A DNA stretch of 64,000 bases, taken from assembly GCF_000519205.1 (NCBI RefSeq), contig NZ_KI912600.1, positions 153,073 to 217,072 on the forward strand. The letters are read 5' to 3'. Below are positions 17,386-25,341 of the stretch, one piece after another (position 1 is the stretch's first letter; the number at the start of each line of letters is the position of its first letter). Under the pieces are notes generated by a model, which was not told the DNA's origin, ran no database searches, and saw only the letters and a program-made list of their open reading frames with translations. Source of the DNA: Amycolatopsis taiwanensis DSM 45107. GTDB taxonomy: Bacteria > Actinomycetota > Actinomycetes > Mycobacteriales > Pseudonocardiaceae. A program made the translations under genes and the position numbers.

Positions 17386-19737
17386 ATGACGCACCACAAC
17401 GGAATCGGTAGCAGGCGTCCACGCCACGAAGATGCCCGGCACCTTGCCGGCCGAGGCTCGTTCGTCGCCGACCTCGTCCTTCCCGGCCTGCGCGAGGTCG
17501 CGGTCGTCCGCTCACCCATCCCACACGGCCGGATCACGATGATCGCGCCGCCACCCGAGGCCGCTGCGGGAACGGTGTGGACCGCGCGCGACCTCGAACC
17601 GCTGGCCCGCCCGCTCACCGCGACGTCCACTTTGGATGGTTTCCGCGCCGCACCGGTACCCAATCTCGCCGACGGCAAGGTGCGCTACGTCGGCGAGCCG
17701 CTCGCCATCGCGATCGGGCCCGACCGGGCACGTGCGGAAGACCTCGCCGAACGTGTGTCGGTGGATATCGAGGAGCTGCCCGCGATCGTCGACATGGACG
17801 GCGCGCTTGCGGCGCCCACCACGGTGCACGACGAGTGGCCGGACAACATTTTCGCCACCACCTCCGGCGAAGTCGGCGACGTCGATTCAGCGGCTCGCGA
17901 AGCCGCTCTGTCCATCACCCGCGAATACACCCTGCACCGGCAGGCCGTCGTCCCGCTGGAGACCCGGGGTGTGATCGCCTCGTACGATCACGCGCTCGGC
18001 GAGCTCACGGTGTGGTCGTCGACGCAGACCCCGCACATGATCCGTGACATGATCGCGCTGCTCCTCGACCTGCCGGCCCGGCGCGTCCGCGTGATCGCAC
18101 CGGACATGGGCGGCGGGTTCGGCGCCAAATGCTCGGTGTACCCGGAGGAGATCGCGTTGGCCGCGATCGCGACCCGCCTGCCTTACCCGATCCGGTGGAT
18201 CGAGGACCGCGCGGAGAACATGGTCGCCGCCACCCAGGCGCGCGACCACCACTACCGGATCACCGCGCACGCCGCCGCCGACGGGACCCTGCTCGGCATC
18301 GACGCCGACATCACGGTGGACAGCGGTGCGTACTCGGTGCACCCGTGGACCGCCACCATGGACGCGACCATGGCCGCGGCGATGATTCCCGGCCCGTACC
18401 GCCTTGCCAACTATCGCTTCCGCACCCGCAGCCTCGCCACGAACAAGACCCCGTCGGGACCGTATCGCGGCGTCGCCCGGCCCGCCGCGTGCTTCGCCAT
18501 CGAGCGCACGATCGACGAGCTCGCCCACGAACTCGGCATCGAGGCGCACCTGCTGCGCAGGCATAACATGGTGCGGCCACAGGACATGCCCTATATGTCG
18601 GTGGCGCGGAAGGTCTACGACAGCGGCGACTACCCGCGCGCGGTCGAGATGGCGACCGAGCTCATCGGCCACGACACCTGGCGCGAGCGTCAGCGTGCCG
18701 CCGCGGCGTCGCCGAACACCCGCATCGGAATCGGGTACGGCTCGTTCACCGAGCAAACCGCGCACGGCTGCATCGAATGGGCCTCCCGAGGGCTTTCGGT
18801 CACCATCGGCACCGAGGGCGCGCGCCTGGAGCTGGACGCAACCGGGTCACTCACCCTCTCCGTGGGCATCAAGAGCCACGGCCAGGGCGCGGAAACCACG
18901 CTCGCTCAGGTCGTCGGCGAGGTCTTGGACGTGGACCCGTCGCAGGTCACCGTGGTGCACGGCGACACCGCGCGGACGCCGCGGGGCGAGGGCACCTTCG
19001 CCTCCCGCTCAATGGTGATGGCCGGTGGTGCGACGCACGGCGCCGCGACCCGGCTCGCGGACAAGGTCCGCCGAATCGGTGCCGTACTCCTGCGCGAACC
19101 CATCGAGGATGTGCGCCTCCGCGATGGCTCCGTCGTCGGCGAACACGGCTCGATCTCCTTCGCCCAACTCGCGAGAGAGTTCCTGTTCACGCCTGACCAC
19201 GTGCCGGGCGTGGAGGCCGGGCTCGAGGAGACCGTCTACTACCGGCCCGAGGTGCAGACCGGAGCGTTCACCTACGCCACCCACGCCGCCGTCGTCTCGG
19301 TCGACCTCGACACCGGCCTCGTGACAGTGCTGGACTACGCGGTGGTCGAGGACTGCGGCACAGTCGTCAACCCGCTGATCGTCGAGGGTCAGATCGTCGG
19401 TGGTGTCGCGCAGGGCATCGGTACGGCGCTGCTGGAGGAGATCACCTTCAGCCCGGAGGGGCAGCCCACGGCGACCACGTTCCTGGACTACCTGCTGCCC
19501 GGTGCCACCGAGATCCCCGAGATCAAGCTGGCCCATCTGCACACCCCTTCGCCCTACACGGTGTTCGGCATGAAGGGCGCCGGCGAGGGTGGTGCGATCG
19601 CGCCACCGGCCGCGATCGGCAACGCCGTCGCCGACGCGCTGCGGGGCTTCGGCGCCACCATCAACGAGACACCGCTGACCCCCTCCCGCGTCTGGCATGC
19701 CGTGCACGGCGCCGCACGATTGGTGGCCACGCCATGA
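17386..19737 (+). CDS. Molybdenum hydroxylase large subunit (xanthine dehydrogenase family), set 2
   Basis: This 783-residue large subunit is paralogous to the set 1 protein but clearly diverged. The active-site loop reads PYRGVARPAA near residue 360, and the catalytic Glu lies in GMKGAGEGGAIAPP near residue 733. The altered loop suggests a different substrate position or ring from set 1. ATG 17386 follows GGGAGG at good spacing, 52 bases after a palindromic operator. FAD and 2Fe-2S subunits follow with overlapping stops and starts. Two full sets in one island point to two successive hydroxylations of one compound (inference). Confidence 0.93.
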   Translation: MTHHNGIGSRRPRHEDARHLAGRGSFVADLVLPGLREVAVVRSPIPHGRITMIAPPPEAAAGTVWTARDLEPLARPLTATSTLDGFRAAPVPNLADGKVRYVGEPLAIAIGPDRARAEDLAERVSVDIEELPAIVDMDGALAAPTTVHDEWPDNIFATTSGEVGDVDSAAREAALSITREYTLHRQAVVPLETRGVIASYDHALGELTVWSSTQTPHMIRDMIALLLDLPARRVRVIAPDMGGGFGAKCSVYPEEIALAAIATRLPYPIRWIEDRAENMVAATQARDHHYRITAHAAADGTLLGIDADITVDSGAYSVHPWTATMDATMAAAMIPGPYRLANYRFRTRSLATNKTPSGPYRGVARPAACFAIERTIDELAHELGIEAHLLRRHNMVRPQDMPYMSVARKVYDSGDYPRAVEMATELIGHDTWRERQRAAAASPNTRIGIGYGSFTEQTAHGCIEWASRGLSVTIGTEGARLELDATGSLTLSVGIKSHGQGAETTLAQVVGEVLDVDPSQVTVVHGDTARTPRGEGTFASRSMVMAGGATHGAATRLADKVRRIGAVLLREPIEDVRLRDGSVVGEHGSISFAQLAREFLFTPDHVPGVEAGLEETVYYRPEVQTGAFTYATHAAVVSVDLDTGLVTVLDYAVVEDCGTVVNPLIVEGQIVGGVAQGIGTALLEEITFSPEGQPTATTFLDYLLPGATEIPEIKLAHLHTPSPYTVFGMKGAGEGGAIAPPAAIGNAVADALRGFGATINETPLTPSRVWHAVHGAARLVATP

Positions 19738-20510
19738 AAGCAGCGGAGTTCACCCTCCACCGTCCACACCGGATCGAAGAGGCGGTCGACCTACTGGCGC
19801 ACCACGGGGAGGACGCGAAGGTGCTGGCCGGTGGGCAGAGCCTGTTACCCATCATGAACATGCGGCTCGCCGAACCGGCACATCTGATCGACATCACCGG
19901 CATCGACGCGCTGCATGAGGTAGCGGAATCACCGGCGTCGATCACCTACGGGGCGCTCACCCCGCATATGGCCTTCGAGCATGGTCTGGTCGCCGATGCC
20001 GCGGGCGGCCTCCTGCGGACGGCCGCAGCCGGGATCGGCTATCCGGCCATTCGCAACCGGGGCACGCTCGGCGGCAGCGTCGCACACGCGGACTCCTCGG
20101 CGGAATGGCCGGTAGTGCTCAGCGCACTCGGTGCCACGGTGCACACGGTCTCGCCACGCGGCCCAGCCGTGATCGGTGTCCGTGACCTCATCCTCGGCTT
20201 CTTCACCACCGCGCTGGCGCCCGACGAGATCATCGTCGCGGTCGAAGTGCCGCGGCTACCGGCCGGCAGCCGCTGGGGTTTCCACAAGACCGCGCGCAAG
20301 CCCGGCGAGTTCGCCCAGTCGATCGCCGTCGCCGTCCACCGTCCCGACTCCGAACAGCTGTGGCTGGGCGCCGCCGGCGACACGCCCATTCGCATCCACC
20401 CGGACAGCGACCCCCTCGAGGCGATCGGTCATCACGGCGATTACACACGCGCCATCCACGCGGTCACCGTGCGGCGGGCGCTCGAGGCGACAAGGGAAGC
20501 TCATGCCTGA
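19734..20510 (+). CDS. Molybdenum hydroxylase FAD-binding subunit, set 2
   Basis: This 258-residue medium subunit starts in the stop of the large subunit (ATGA). Flavin motifs are KVLAGGQSLLPIMNMRLAEP (about 31-50) and TLGGSVAHADSSAEWP (about 112-127). It is about 30 residues shorter than the set 1 subunit, mainly at the C-terminus. It transfers electrons within the second hydroxylase. Confidence 0.93.
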   Translation: MKAAEFTLHRPHRIEEAVDLLAHHGEDAKVLAGGQSLLPIMNMRLAEPAHLIDITGIDALHEVAESPASITYGALTPHMAFEHGLVADAAGGLLRTAAAGIGYPAIRNRGTLGGSVAHADSSAEWPVVLSALGATVHTVSPRGPAVIGVRDLILGFFTTALAPDEIIVAVEVPRLPAGSRWGFHKTARKPGEFAQSIAVAVHRPDSEQLWLGAAGDTPIRIHPDSDPLEAIGHHGDYTRAIHAVTVRRALEATREAHA

Positions 20511-20988
20511 TACCACGGTGACTTTGCACGTCAACGGCGTCGAGCGGACGCTGACCGTGCCCGACCGCACGACGCTGGCCGACCTGCTCCGCGATCACCT
20601 CAGGCTCACCGGAACCCGCCTCGGCTGCGAGCAAGGTGTCTGCGGCGCATGCACGGTGCTGCTCGACGAGCTGCCGGTGCGGGCGTGCCTGACGCTCGCC
20701 GCGTCCTGCCAGGGCAAGGAGGTACGCACCGTCGAAGGCCTGGACGGTCCTGACGCCGACGCCCTGCGCGCGGCCTTCTCCCGGGAAGGAGCCCTCCAGT
20801 GCGGGTTCTGCACGGCAGGCATGCTGATCACCGGCCATCACCTCGTCCGGGCCCGCACGGTGCTCTCCAGGGACGAGCTGTGTCAGGCGCTGGCCGGCAA
20901 CCTCTGTCGCTGCACCGGGTACAACGGCATCGTGCGCGCCATCTCCTCGACCATTGGCGAGGGCGTCAAGTCGGATATTCATGAGTGA
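20503..20988 (+). CDS. Molybdenum hydroxylase 2Fe-2S subunit, set 2
   Basis: This 161-residue small subunit has ligands for both [2Fe-2S] clusters: GCEQGVCGACTVLLD for the N-terminal cluster, CGFCTAG and CRCTGYNGI for the C-terminal one. The usual CGFCTPG is CGFCTAG here, a mild substitution outside the cysteines. The ATG overlaps the FAD gene end. It completes the second three-subunit enzyme. A convergent GntR gene begins 50 bases later on the other strand. Confidence 0.94.
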   Translation: MPDTTVTLHVNGVERTLTVPDRTTLADLLRDHLRLTGTRLGCEQGVCGACTVLLDELPVRACLTLAASCQGKEVRTVEGLDGPDADALRAAFSREGALQCGFCTAGMLITGHHLVRARTVLSRDELCQALAGNLCRCTGYNGIVRAISSTIGEGVKSDIHE

Positions 20989-21038
20989 TCCGTTACTGTC
21001 GAAAATCGGCACGAACGGGCCACTCATGGCGCGCTGGG

Positions 21039-21725
21039 CTACGCCGAGATTCCGTTGGTCTCGAGATAACCCATGGCGCCGGCCAGGCTGTGGTCGAGGT
21101 GCTGGTGCAGTACCTCGGCGGCGCCGTCCGGATCACCCGCCTCGATCAGTTCGACGAGTTGGGCGTGCTCGCGCGCCGCCGCGGCCTGACGCTTGCGATT
21201 GGGCAGGCTGTTCATAACGTAGCGCTCGCACGCATTCCAGAGCATGCACAGATGGCGCTCCAGCACGCCACCCTCACCGGCGGCACGGAACAGGGCGAAG
21301 TGGAACTCACGGTGCGCGTGCAGCATTTCTTCGGACACGAACGGGACCCGCTTCTTCGCCAGCTCCTGCATCTGCCCGAGCCAGTAGCGCATCTGGGCGA
21401 CGATCTCCTCGTTACCGGGCTCGGTCGCGCGCCTGGCCGCGATCGGCTCGATGTGGTGCAGTATCTCGAAGGTATCCCGCAGATCGGCGGCGCTCAGCTC
21501 GCGAACCACCGTGCCACGCCGGGGAAGATTGTGCACAAGGGACTCGGCCTCGAGCTGGCGGACCGCCTCGCGCAGCGGAACCCTGCTCACGCCGAGCTCG
21601 TCCGCCAGCTCGTAGACGGGCACCTTGTGGCCGGGCTTGAGCACGCCGAGGACGATCCGGTTGCGGATGTGCTCCGTGACGAAGTCCGTGATCGTCCCGG
21701 GTGTCTTCACACCGTTCTGCGCCAT
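21039..21725 (-). CDS. GntR-family transcriptional regulator, FCD domain
   Basis: This 228-residue FadR-subfamily regulator has its winged helix-turn-helix around LADELGVSRVPLREAVRQLEAE, and an FCD domain with HREFHFALFRAAG and late His residues in HQHLDHSLAG. ATG 21725 is taken; longer starts would cover the promoter. It is divergent from the second LLM gene and convergent with the set 2 hydroxylase. The perfect palindrome GATAGAATTCTATC lies 56 bases before its start. It is the best candidate for the protein that binds the motif shared by 17310 and 21785. Confidence 0.9.
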   Translation of the reverse strand: MAQNGVKTPGTITDFVTEHIRNRIVLGVLKPGHKVPVYELADELGVSRVPLREAVRQLEAESLVHNLPRRGTVVRELSAADLRDTFEILHHIEPIAARRATEPGNEEIVAQMRYWLGQMQELAKKRVPFVSEEMLHAHREFHFALFRAAGEGGVLERHLCMLWNACERYVMNSLPNRKRQAAAAREHAQLVELIEAGDPDGAAEVLHQHLDHSLAGAMGYLETNGISA

Positions 21726-21780
21726 GTCACCAGAATACCGCCGCTCTCGTGGGCATGTGTGCGCCGGCCCTTGCCTAGAA

Positions 21781-21802
21781 GATAGAATTCTATCTACAGT
21801 AT
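21781..21802. promoter_or_regulatory. Perfect palindrome with shared motif, copy 2
   Basis: GATAGAATTCTATC (21781-21794) is a perfect 14-base palindrome. GAATTCTAT-N3-CAG-N-AT at 21785-21802 matches 17310-17327 at every fixed position. It lies in the divergent promoter of the GntR gene and the LLM gene, 18 bases before the latter start. It is likely the GntR operator and also blocks the LLM promoter. Confidence 0.6.
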
Positions 21803-21819
21803 TCCATGGAGGTGGTCCC

Positions 21820-22821
21820 GTGGCCGTCAAGATCGGAATCTGGTTACCGTCCTACGCGTGGAACGTCAGCTCCGCCGAGGAGCGTGCGCAACGAGTGAAA
21901 CGAATGAAGGAATACATCCAGCGTTGCGAGGATCTCGGCTTCGACATCTGGGACATCGACCATCTGCTCACCGCACCGGGGCTTTACGGCAACGCGTGGC
22001 TCGAGCCGATGTCCGTACTCACCTATGCGGCCGCGCTCACCGAGAAAGCCATGCTGGGCACCGGAATCCTGGTGCTGCCACTGCGCAATCCCGTGCTGCT
22101 GGCCAAGGAGATCGCGACCCTCGCGCAACTGTCCAACGAGCGTTACCTCTTCGGTGTCGGGCCTGGCTGGGACCCCAAGGAGTTCGCGTCGGTCGGCACC
22201 CACATTTCCGAGCGCGGGCGGCGCACCGACGAGATCATCGCGGCCGTGCGGAAGCTGCTCACCACCAAGAACGCGAGCTTCGAGGGCGAGTTCTATTCCT
22301 TTGACGACGTCACGATCGACCCGTTGCCGTCCAGGATGCCGGAGGTGTGGGTATCCGGCGGAAGCCGCGTGCCGGACAAGAACTTCCACGACCGGGACTT
22401 CATGCCGAAGTCGGTGCTGAACCGGATCGCGGGCGCGGACGCGTGGCTGTCGCGGTGCTCGGGCACGCAGGACCGGCTGCTGAGGGACTGGACGACCGTC
22501 GGCGATCATCTGGAGTCACTCGGCAAGCCACGGGACGCGGTCCGGTTCGCACACTGCAACTTCATCCACCTGAGCCCCGGCAAAACCCGTTCCCAGGCGC
22601 TCGAGGAACAGCATGAACATGCGCTTCGGGCCTTCGGCACCCACCGAAGCTACGAGCACCTGCAGGAATGTTACCTGCTCGGTGACACCGACCATCAGCT
22701 CGCGCGCCTGTCCGAACTGGCCGAGCACGGCATGGACTATGTGGTACTGGGGCCGCTGACCGACGACCTGGATCAGCTCGACCAGATCGCCGAGCATCTC
22801 CAACCCGAGCTCAACCGCTAG
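21820..22821 (+). CDS. LLM-class flavin- or F420-dependent oxidoreductase, second copy
   Basis: This 333-residue TIM-barrel protein of the luciferase-like family has the N-terminus KIGIWLPSYAW, a middle GTGILVLPLRNPVLLAKEIATLAQLS block and RYLFGVGPGWDPKEF. It is only distantly similar to the first LLM protein. GTG 21820 follows GGAGGTGG with ideal spacing. It heads an operon with an amidohydrolase, DUF2848 and a cupin. LLM monooxygenases such as RutA cleave ring amides; that precedent makes ring opening a reasonable guess here. Confidence 0.87.
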   Translation: MAVKIGIWLPSYAWNVSSAEERAQRVKRMKEYIQRCEDLGFDIWDIDHLLTAPGLYGNAWLEPMSVLTYAAALTEKAMLGTGILVLPLRNPVLLAKEIATLAQLSNERYLFGVGPGWDPKEFASVGTHISERGRRTDEIIAAVRKLLTTKNASFEGEFYSFDDVTIDPLPSRMPEVWVSGGSRVPDKNFHDRDFMPKSVLNRIAGADAWLSRCSGTQDRLLRDWTTVGDHLESLGKPRDAVRFAHCNFIHLSPGKTRSQALEEQHEHALRAFGTHRSYEHLQECYLLGDTDHQLARLSELAEHGMDYVVLGPLTDDLDQLDQIAEHLQPELNR

Positions 22822-22831
22822 GGGCCGGCCC

Positions 22832-23614
22832 ATGCGGATCGCAGCCATCCAGCTGTCCGTCGACGGGGACGAGCCCGGCGCGCTACGGGCCGAGCGAGCA
22901 CATGCGGCCATCCACGCCGAGGCACGCGGGGGCGCCGATCTGGTCGTGTTGCCGGAAATGTGGCTTCCGGGGTTTTTCGGGTTCCAGGATTATCCGGCAT
23001 TCGCCGAGCCGCTCGACGGCCCGGAAGGCTCGACCCTCTCCCGGATCGCGGCGGACGCGGGCGTGTACCTGTGTGCCGGCAGCATGGTGGAGAAGGCCGC
23101 CGATGGCCTGTACAACACGACCGTCCTTTTCAGACCGACCGGAGAGTGCATCGCCAGCTACCGCAAAATGCACCTCTACGGCTACGGCTCGGCCGAGCAG
23201 GCCACGTTGTCGCCGGGAACGGAGGTCGTCACGGCGGCAGTCGACGGTTTGACGATCGGCCTGTCGACCTGTTACGACCTCCGGTTCCCGGAGCTGTATC
23301 GGGCCATGGTGGACCGCGGTGCCGAGTTGTTCGTGATCGTCGCGGCATGGCCGTTCCCTCGCGTGGACGCCTGGCGATGTCTGGCCCGGGCCCGGGCCAT
23401 CGAGAACCAGGCCGCGGTCGTCGGATGCAACTCCGCCGGGCGACAGGGCGCCGGCACCTACGCGGGTTCCTCGTGCGCCTTCAACGCCTGGGGCACGCCG
23501 CTCGGGGAACTCGACGACCGGCCCGGTGTGCTCCACGTCGACATCGATGCGGCGCATATCCGTGCCGCGCGCGAGGACTTCCCCGCGCTGCGAGATCGAG
23601 TTCTAGGGATGTGA
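22832..23614 (+). CDS. Carbon-nitrogen hydrolase (nitrilase superfamily amidase)
   Basis: This 260-residue amidohydrolase has the Glu-Lys-Cys triad in LPEMW (Glu42), YRKMHLY (Lys112) and STCYDLRFPELYR (Cys147). The sequence around the Cys resembles omega-amidase/N-carbamoyl hydrolase branches rather than true nitrilases. It would release ammonia, and possibly CO2, from an amide or ureido product in the cytoplasm. It begins 10 bases after the LLM gene and ends one base before the DUF2848 gene. In this operon it probably acts after ring cleavage (inference). Confidence 0.92.
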   Translation: MRIAAIQLSVDGDEPGALRAERAHAAIHAEARGGADLVVLPEMWLPGFFGFQDYPAFAEPLDGPEGSTLSRIAADAGVYLCAGSMVEKAADGLYNTTVLFRPTGECIASYRKMHLYGYGSAEQATLSPGTEVVTAAVDGLTIGLSTCYDLRFPELYRAMVDRGAELFVIVAAWPFPRVDAWRCLARARAIENQAAVVGCNSAGRQGAGTYAGSSCAFNAWGTPLGELDDRPGVLHVDIDAAHIRAAREDFPALRDRVLGM

Positions 23615-23615
23615 C

Positions 23616-24299
23616 ATGAGATTCACGGTGGAATCCAAGGCCGGTACCGAATCCGTTGAGGTGACCGTCGAATTAGGACTGCTCGCCGGCTATACCGGGC
23701 GCGATCAGGAGGCGGTCCGGGCGCACATCGCCGAACTGGCCGAGCACGGGGTGAGCGCACCGGAACGCGTACCCACCGTCTACCCGGTACCGGCGACCCG
23801 GCTTACACACGCGAACGTGGTGCAGGTATGCAGTGATCGCACGTCCGGCGAAGCGGAATTCGTGCTCGTCCGCGACGGCGAGCGGCTGCTCGTCGGTGTC
23901 GGATCGGACCACACCGACCGCCGGTTGGAGGAACACTCGGTGCTGCAGTCCAAGCAGACCTGCGACAAGCCGGTCGGCGAGAAGGTGTGGCCTTACGACG
24001 AGGTGGCCGGGCACTGGGACGAGATCCGCCTGTCCGGGGAGGTTCAGGTGGACGGCGCCTGGCACCCCTACCAGGATGACACTCTCGCGGCCATGCTCAC
24101 CCCTGAACACATTGTCGACCACATCGCCGGGCGTGGAGCCACAGCTGACGGCGCCGCGGTGTTCTCCGGCACCTTGCCGATCATTGGCGGCGAGTTCCGA
24201 TACGGCAGCCATTTCCGCGTCAGGTTGGACGATCCAGTGCTTGGCCGCGAACTGGTCCACGAATACGCCGTCCATCGACTCCCCGTGCTCGATTCCTGA
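23616..24299 (+). CDS. DUF2848 family protein
   Basis: This 227-residue protein matches the DUF2848 family. Conserved stretches are GSDHTDRRLEEHSVLQSKQTC (about 88-108), CDKPVGEKVWPYDEV and a C-terminal GTLPIIGGEFRYGSHFRVRL. No enzymatic role is established for the family as far as I know. The dense conserved polar residues (SDHTDR, SKQ, KP) suggest an active site rather than a structural role. Its tight packing between an amidase and a cupin gene suggests a hydrolase or isomerase step in the pathway. Confidence 0.82.
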   Translation: MRFTVESKAGTESVEVTVELGLLAGYTGRDQEAVRAHIAELAEHGVSAPERVPTVYPVPATRLTHANVVQVCSDRTSGEAEFVLVRDGERLLVGVGSDHTDRRLEEHSVLQSKQTCDKPVGEKVWPYDEVAGHWDEIRLSGEVQVDGAWHPYQDDTLAAMLTPEHIVDHIAGRGATADGAAVFSGTLPIIGGEFRYGSHFRVRLDDPVLGRELVHEYAVHRLPVLDS

Positions 24300-24313
24300 A
24301 TGGAGTGATCACC

Positions 24314-24664
24314 ATGGCCAAGCCCGAGATGGAGTTCTGGGACCCGTTCGCGTCCGGAGAATCGGCGTGGGAGCCGATCGAGGGCGTGCCCGGCCTCGCC
24401 GAGTACGTGCTGTCCAAGGATCCTCAGACCGGCTCGGTGACCCGGCTGCTGCGGTTCGATCCTGGGTGTGACTCGACTCCGATGGGCGTGCAGCGGCACG
24501 ACTTCTGGGAAGAGGTCCTGATCTACCAGGGCGCGCTACACGATTTGACCCTGAACAAGACGTTCCGTGCGGGCGAGTACGCCTGCCGGCCGCCTGGCAT
24601 GGCGCACGGGCCGTGGACCACACCGGAAGGCTGCATCACCTTCGAGGTCCGCACTTACGAATAA
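24314..24664 (+). CDS. Cupin-domain protein
   Basis: This 116-residue single-domain beta-barrel has cupin motif 1 around GVQRHDFWEEVLIYQGAL, and motif 2 around GEYACRPPGMAHGPWTTPEG with the metal His residue. ATG 24314 is preferred over GTG 24305, since GGAG stands about eight bases before it. Small cupins of this type occur as accessory or isomerase/dioxygenase-like proteins in catabolic operons. It is the last gene of the LLM-amidase-DUF2848 unit. The reaction is unknown. Confidence 0.8.
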   Translation: MAKPEMEFWDPFASGESAWEPIEGVPGLAEYVLSKDPQTGSVTRLLRFDPGCDSTPMGVQRHDFWEEVLIYQGALHDLTLNKTFRAGEYACRPPGMAHGPWTTPEGCITFEVRTYE

Positions 24665-24902
24665 AGCCGGTGCAGCGCGGAGCCATCTGCTGGCCATCGT
24701 GGCCCAGCGTGTGAAGAGCCAAGGGTTTGGCGTGCCGGCTCGTGGTTACCCGGTTAGCTGCCAATCCGGAAAGGAGGAGGAAGGCGGTTTCACGAGTGGA
24801 CATGTCACCACGGCCGGACGGTCGCCGGTCCGGGCACGGAATCGGGCGCGGAGCGGGCACCGCATCGAATGACGCGACGGCGCAGCGCCGACTGTGGCAG
24901 AG

Positions 24903-25137
24903 ATGAAAGTTATCTATATCAGAAGGCGAACGCAGCCTATGTCTACTTCGTTGATCCGCAAGTATGCTCGAAGTGGCACACATGTGTCCCTGCGATCCGG
25001 TCCAGGTCGGAGGTACGATCAACCTCGACTTTGACGAGTATGGGCGGCTCCTTGGTGTCGAGGTGTTGGCGGCTGATGTAAAGCTGCCTCAGTATTTGCT
25101 CGACGCCGCGGAGCGAATCGGCACAGAGGACGCGTGA
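24903..25137 (+). pseudogene. DUF2283 gene broken by two frameshifts
   Basis: Three consecutive frames together spell a DUF2283 protein. MKVIY (24903-24917) comes first, then QKANAAYVYFVDPQV in a second frame (from about 24920), then CDPVQVGGTINLDFDEYGRL and GVEVLAADVKLPQYLLDAAE in a third frame, ending at the TGA of 25135-25137. The last part could be translated alone from ATG 24982 (51 residues). The frame breaks lie near 24918 and between about 24960 and 24985. The pattern is a recent pseudogene unless the assembly has errors. DUF2283 proteins have no settled function. Confidence 0.75.
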
Positions 25138-25341
25138 ATGTCAGCCGATCAGGATTCACCGCCGGCGGGTGGCGGACAACCTGCCAGGCGCCTTTGACGT
25201 CGTCGAGATCGGGCGACCAGGGCTTGAGGGACGGAGCTCGAACCGGGCTACCAAGGCGGATCACCCTATGGTGATGGTGACATGACAGAGCCAGCGCCCG
25301 GACGACCGTGCTGTCTGTCCGGGTGCTGACGTGCTGTGGGG

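Noticed and set aside
21820-23614. Complete rut pyrimidine pathway
   Set aside because: LLM, RidA and an amidohydrolase recall RutA/RutC/RutB, but the amidase is a nitrilase-fold enzyme, not isochorismatase-like, RidA is 16 kb away, and Mo hydroxylases are not part of rut.
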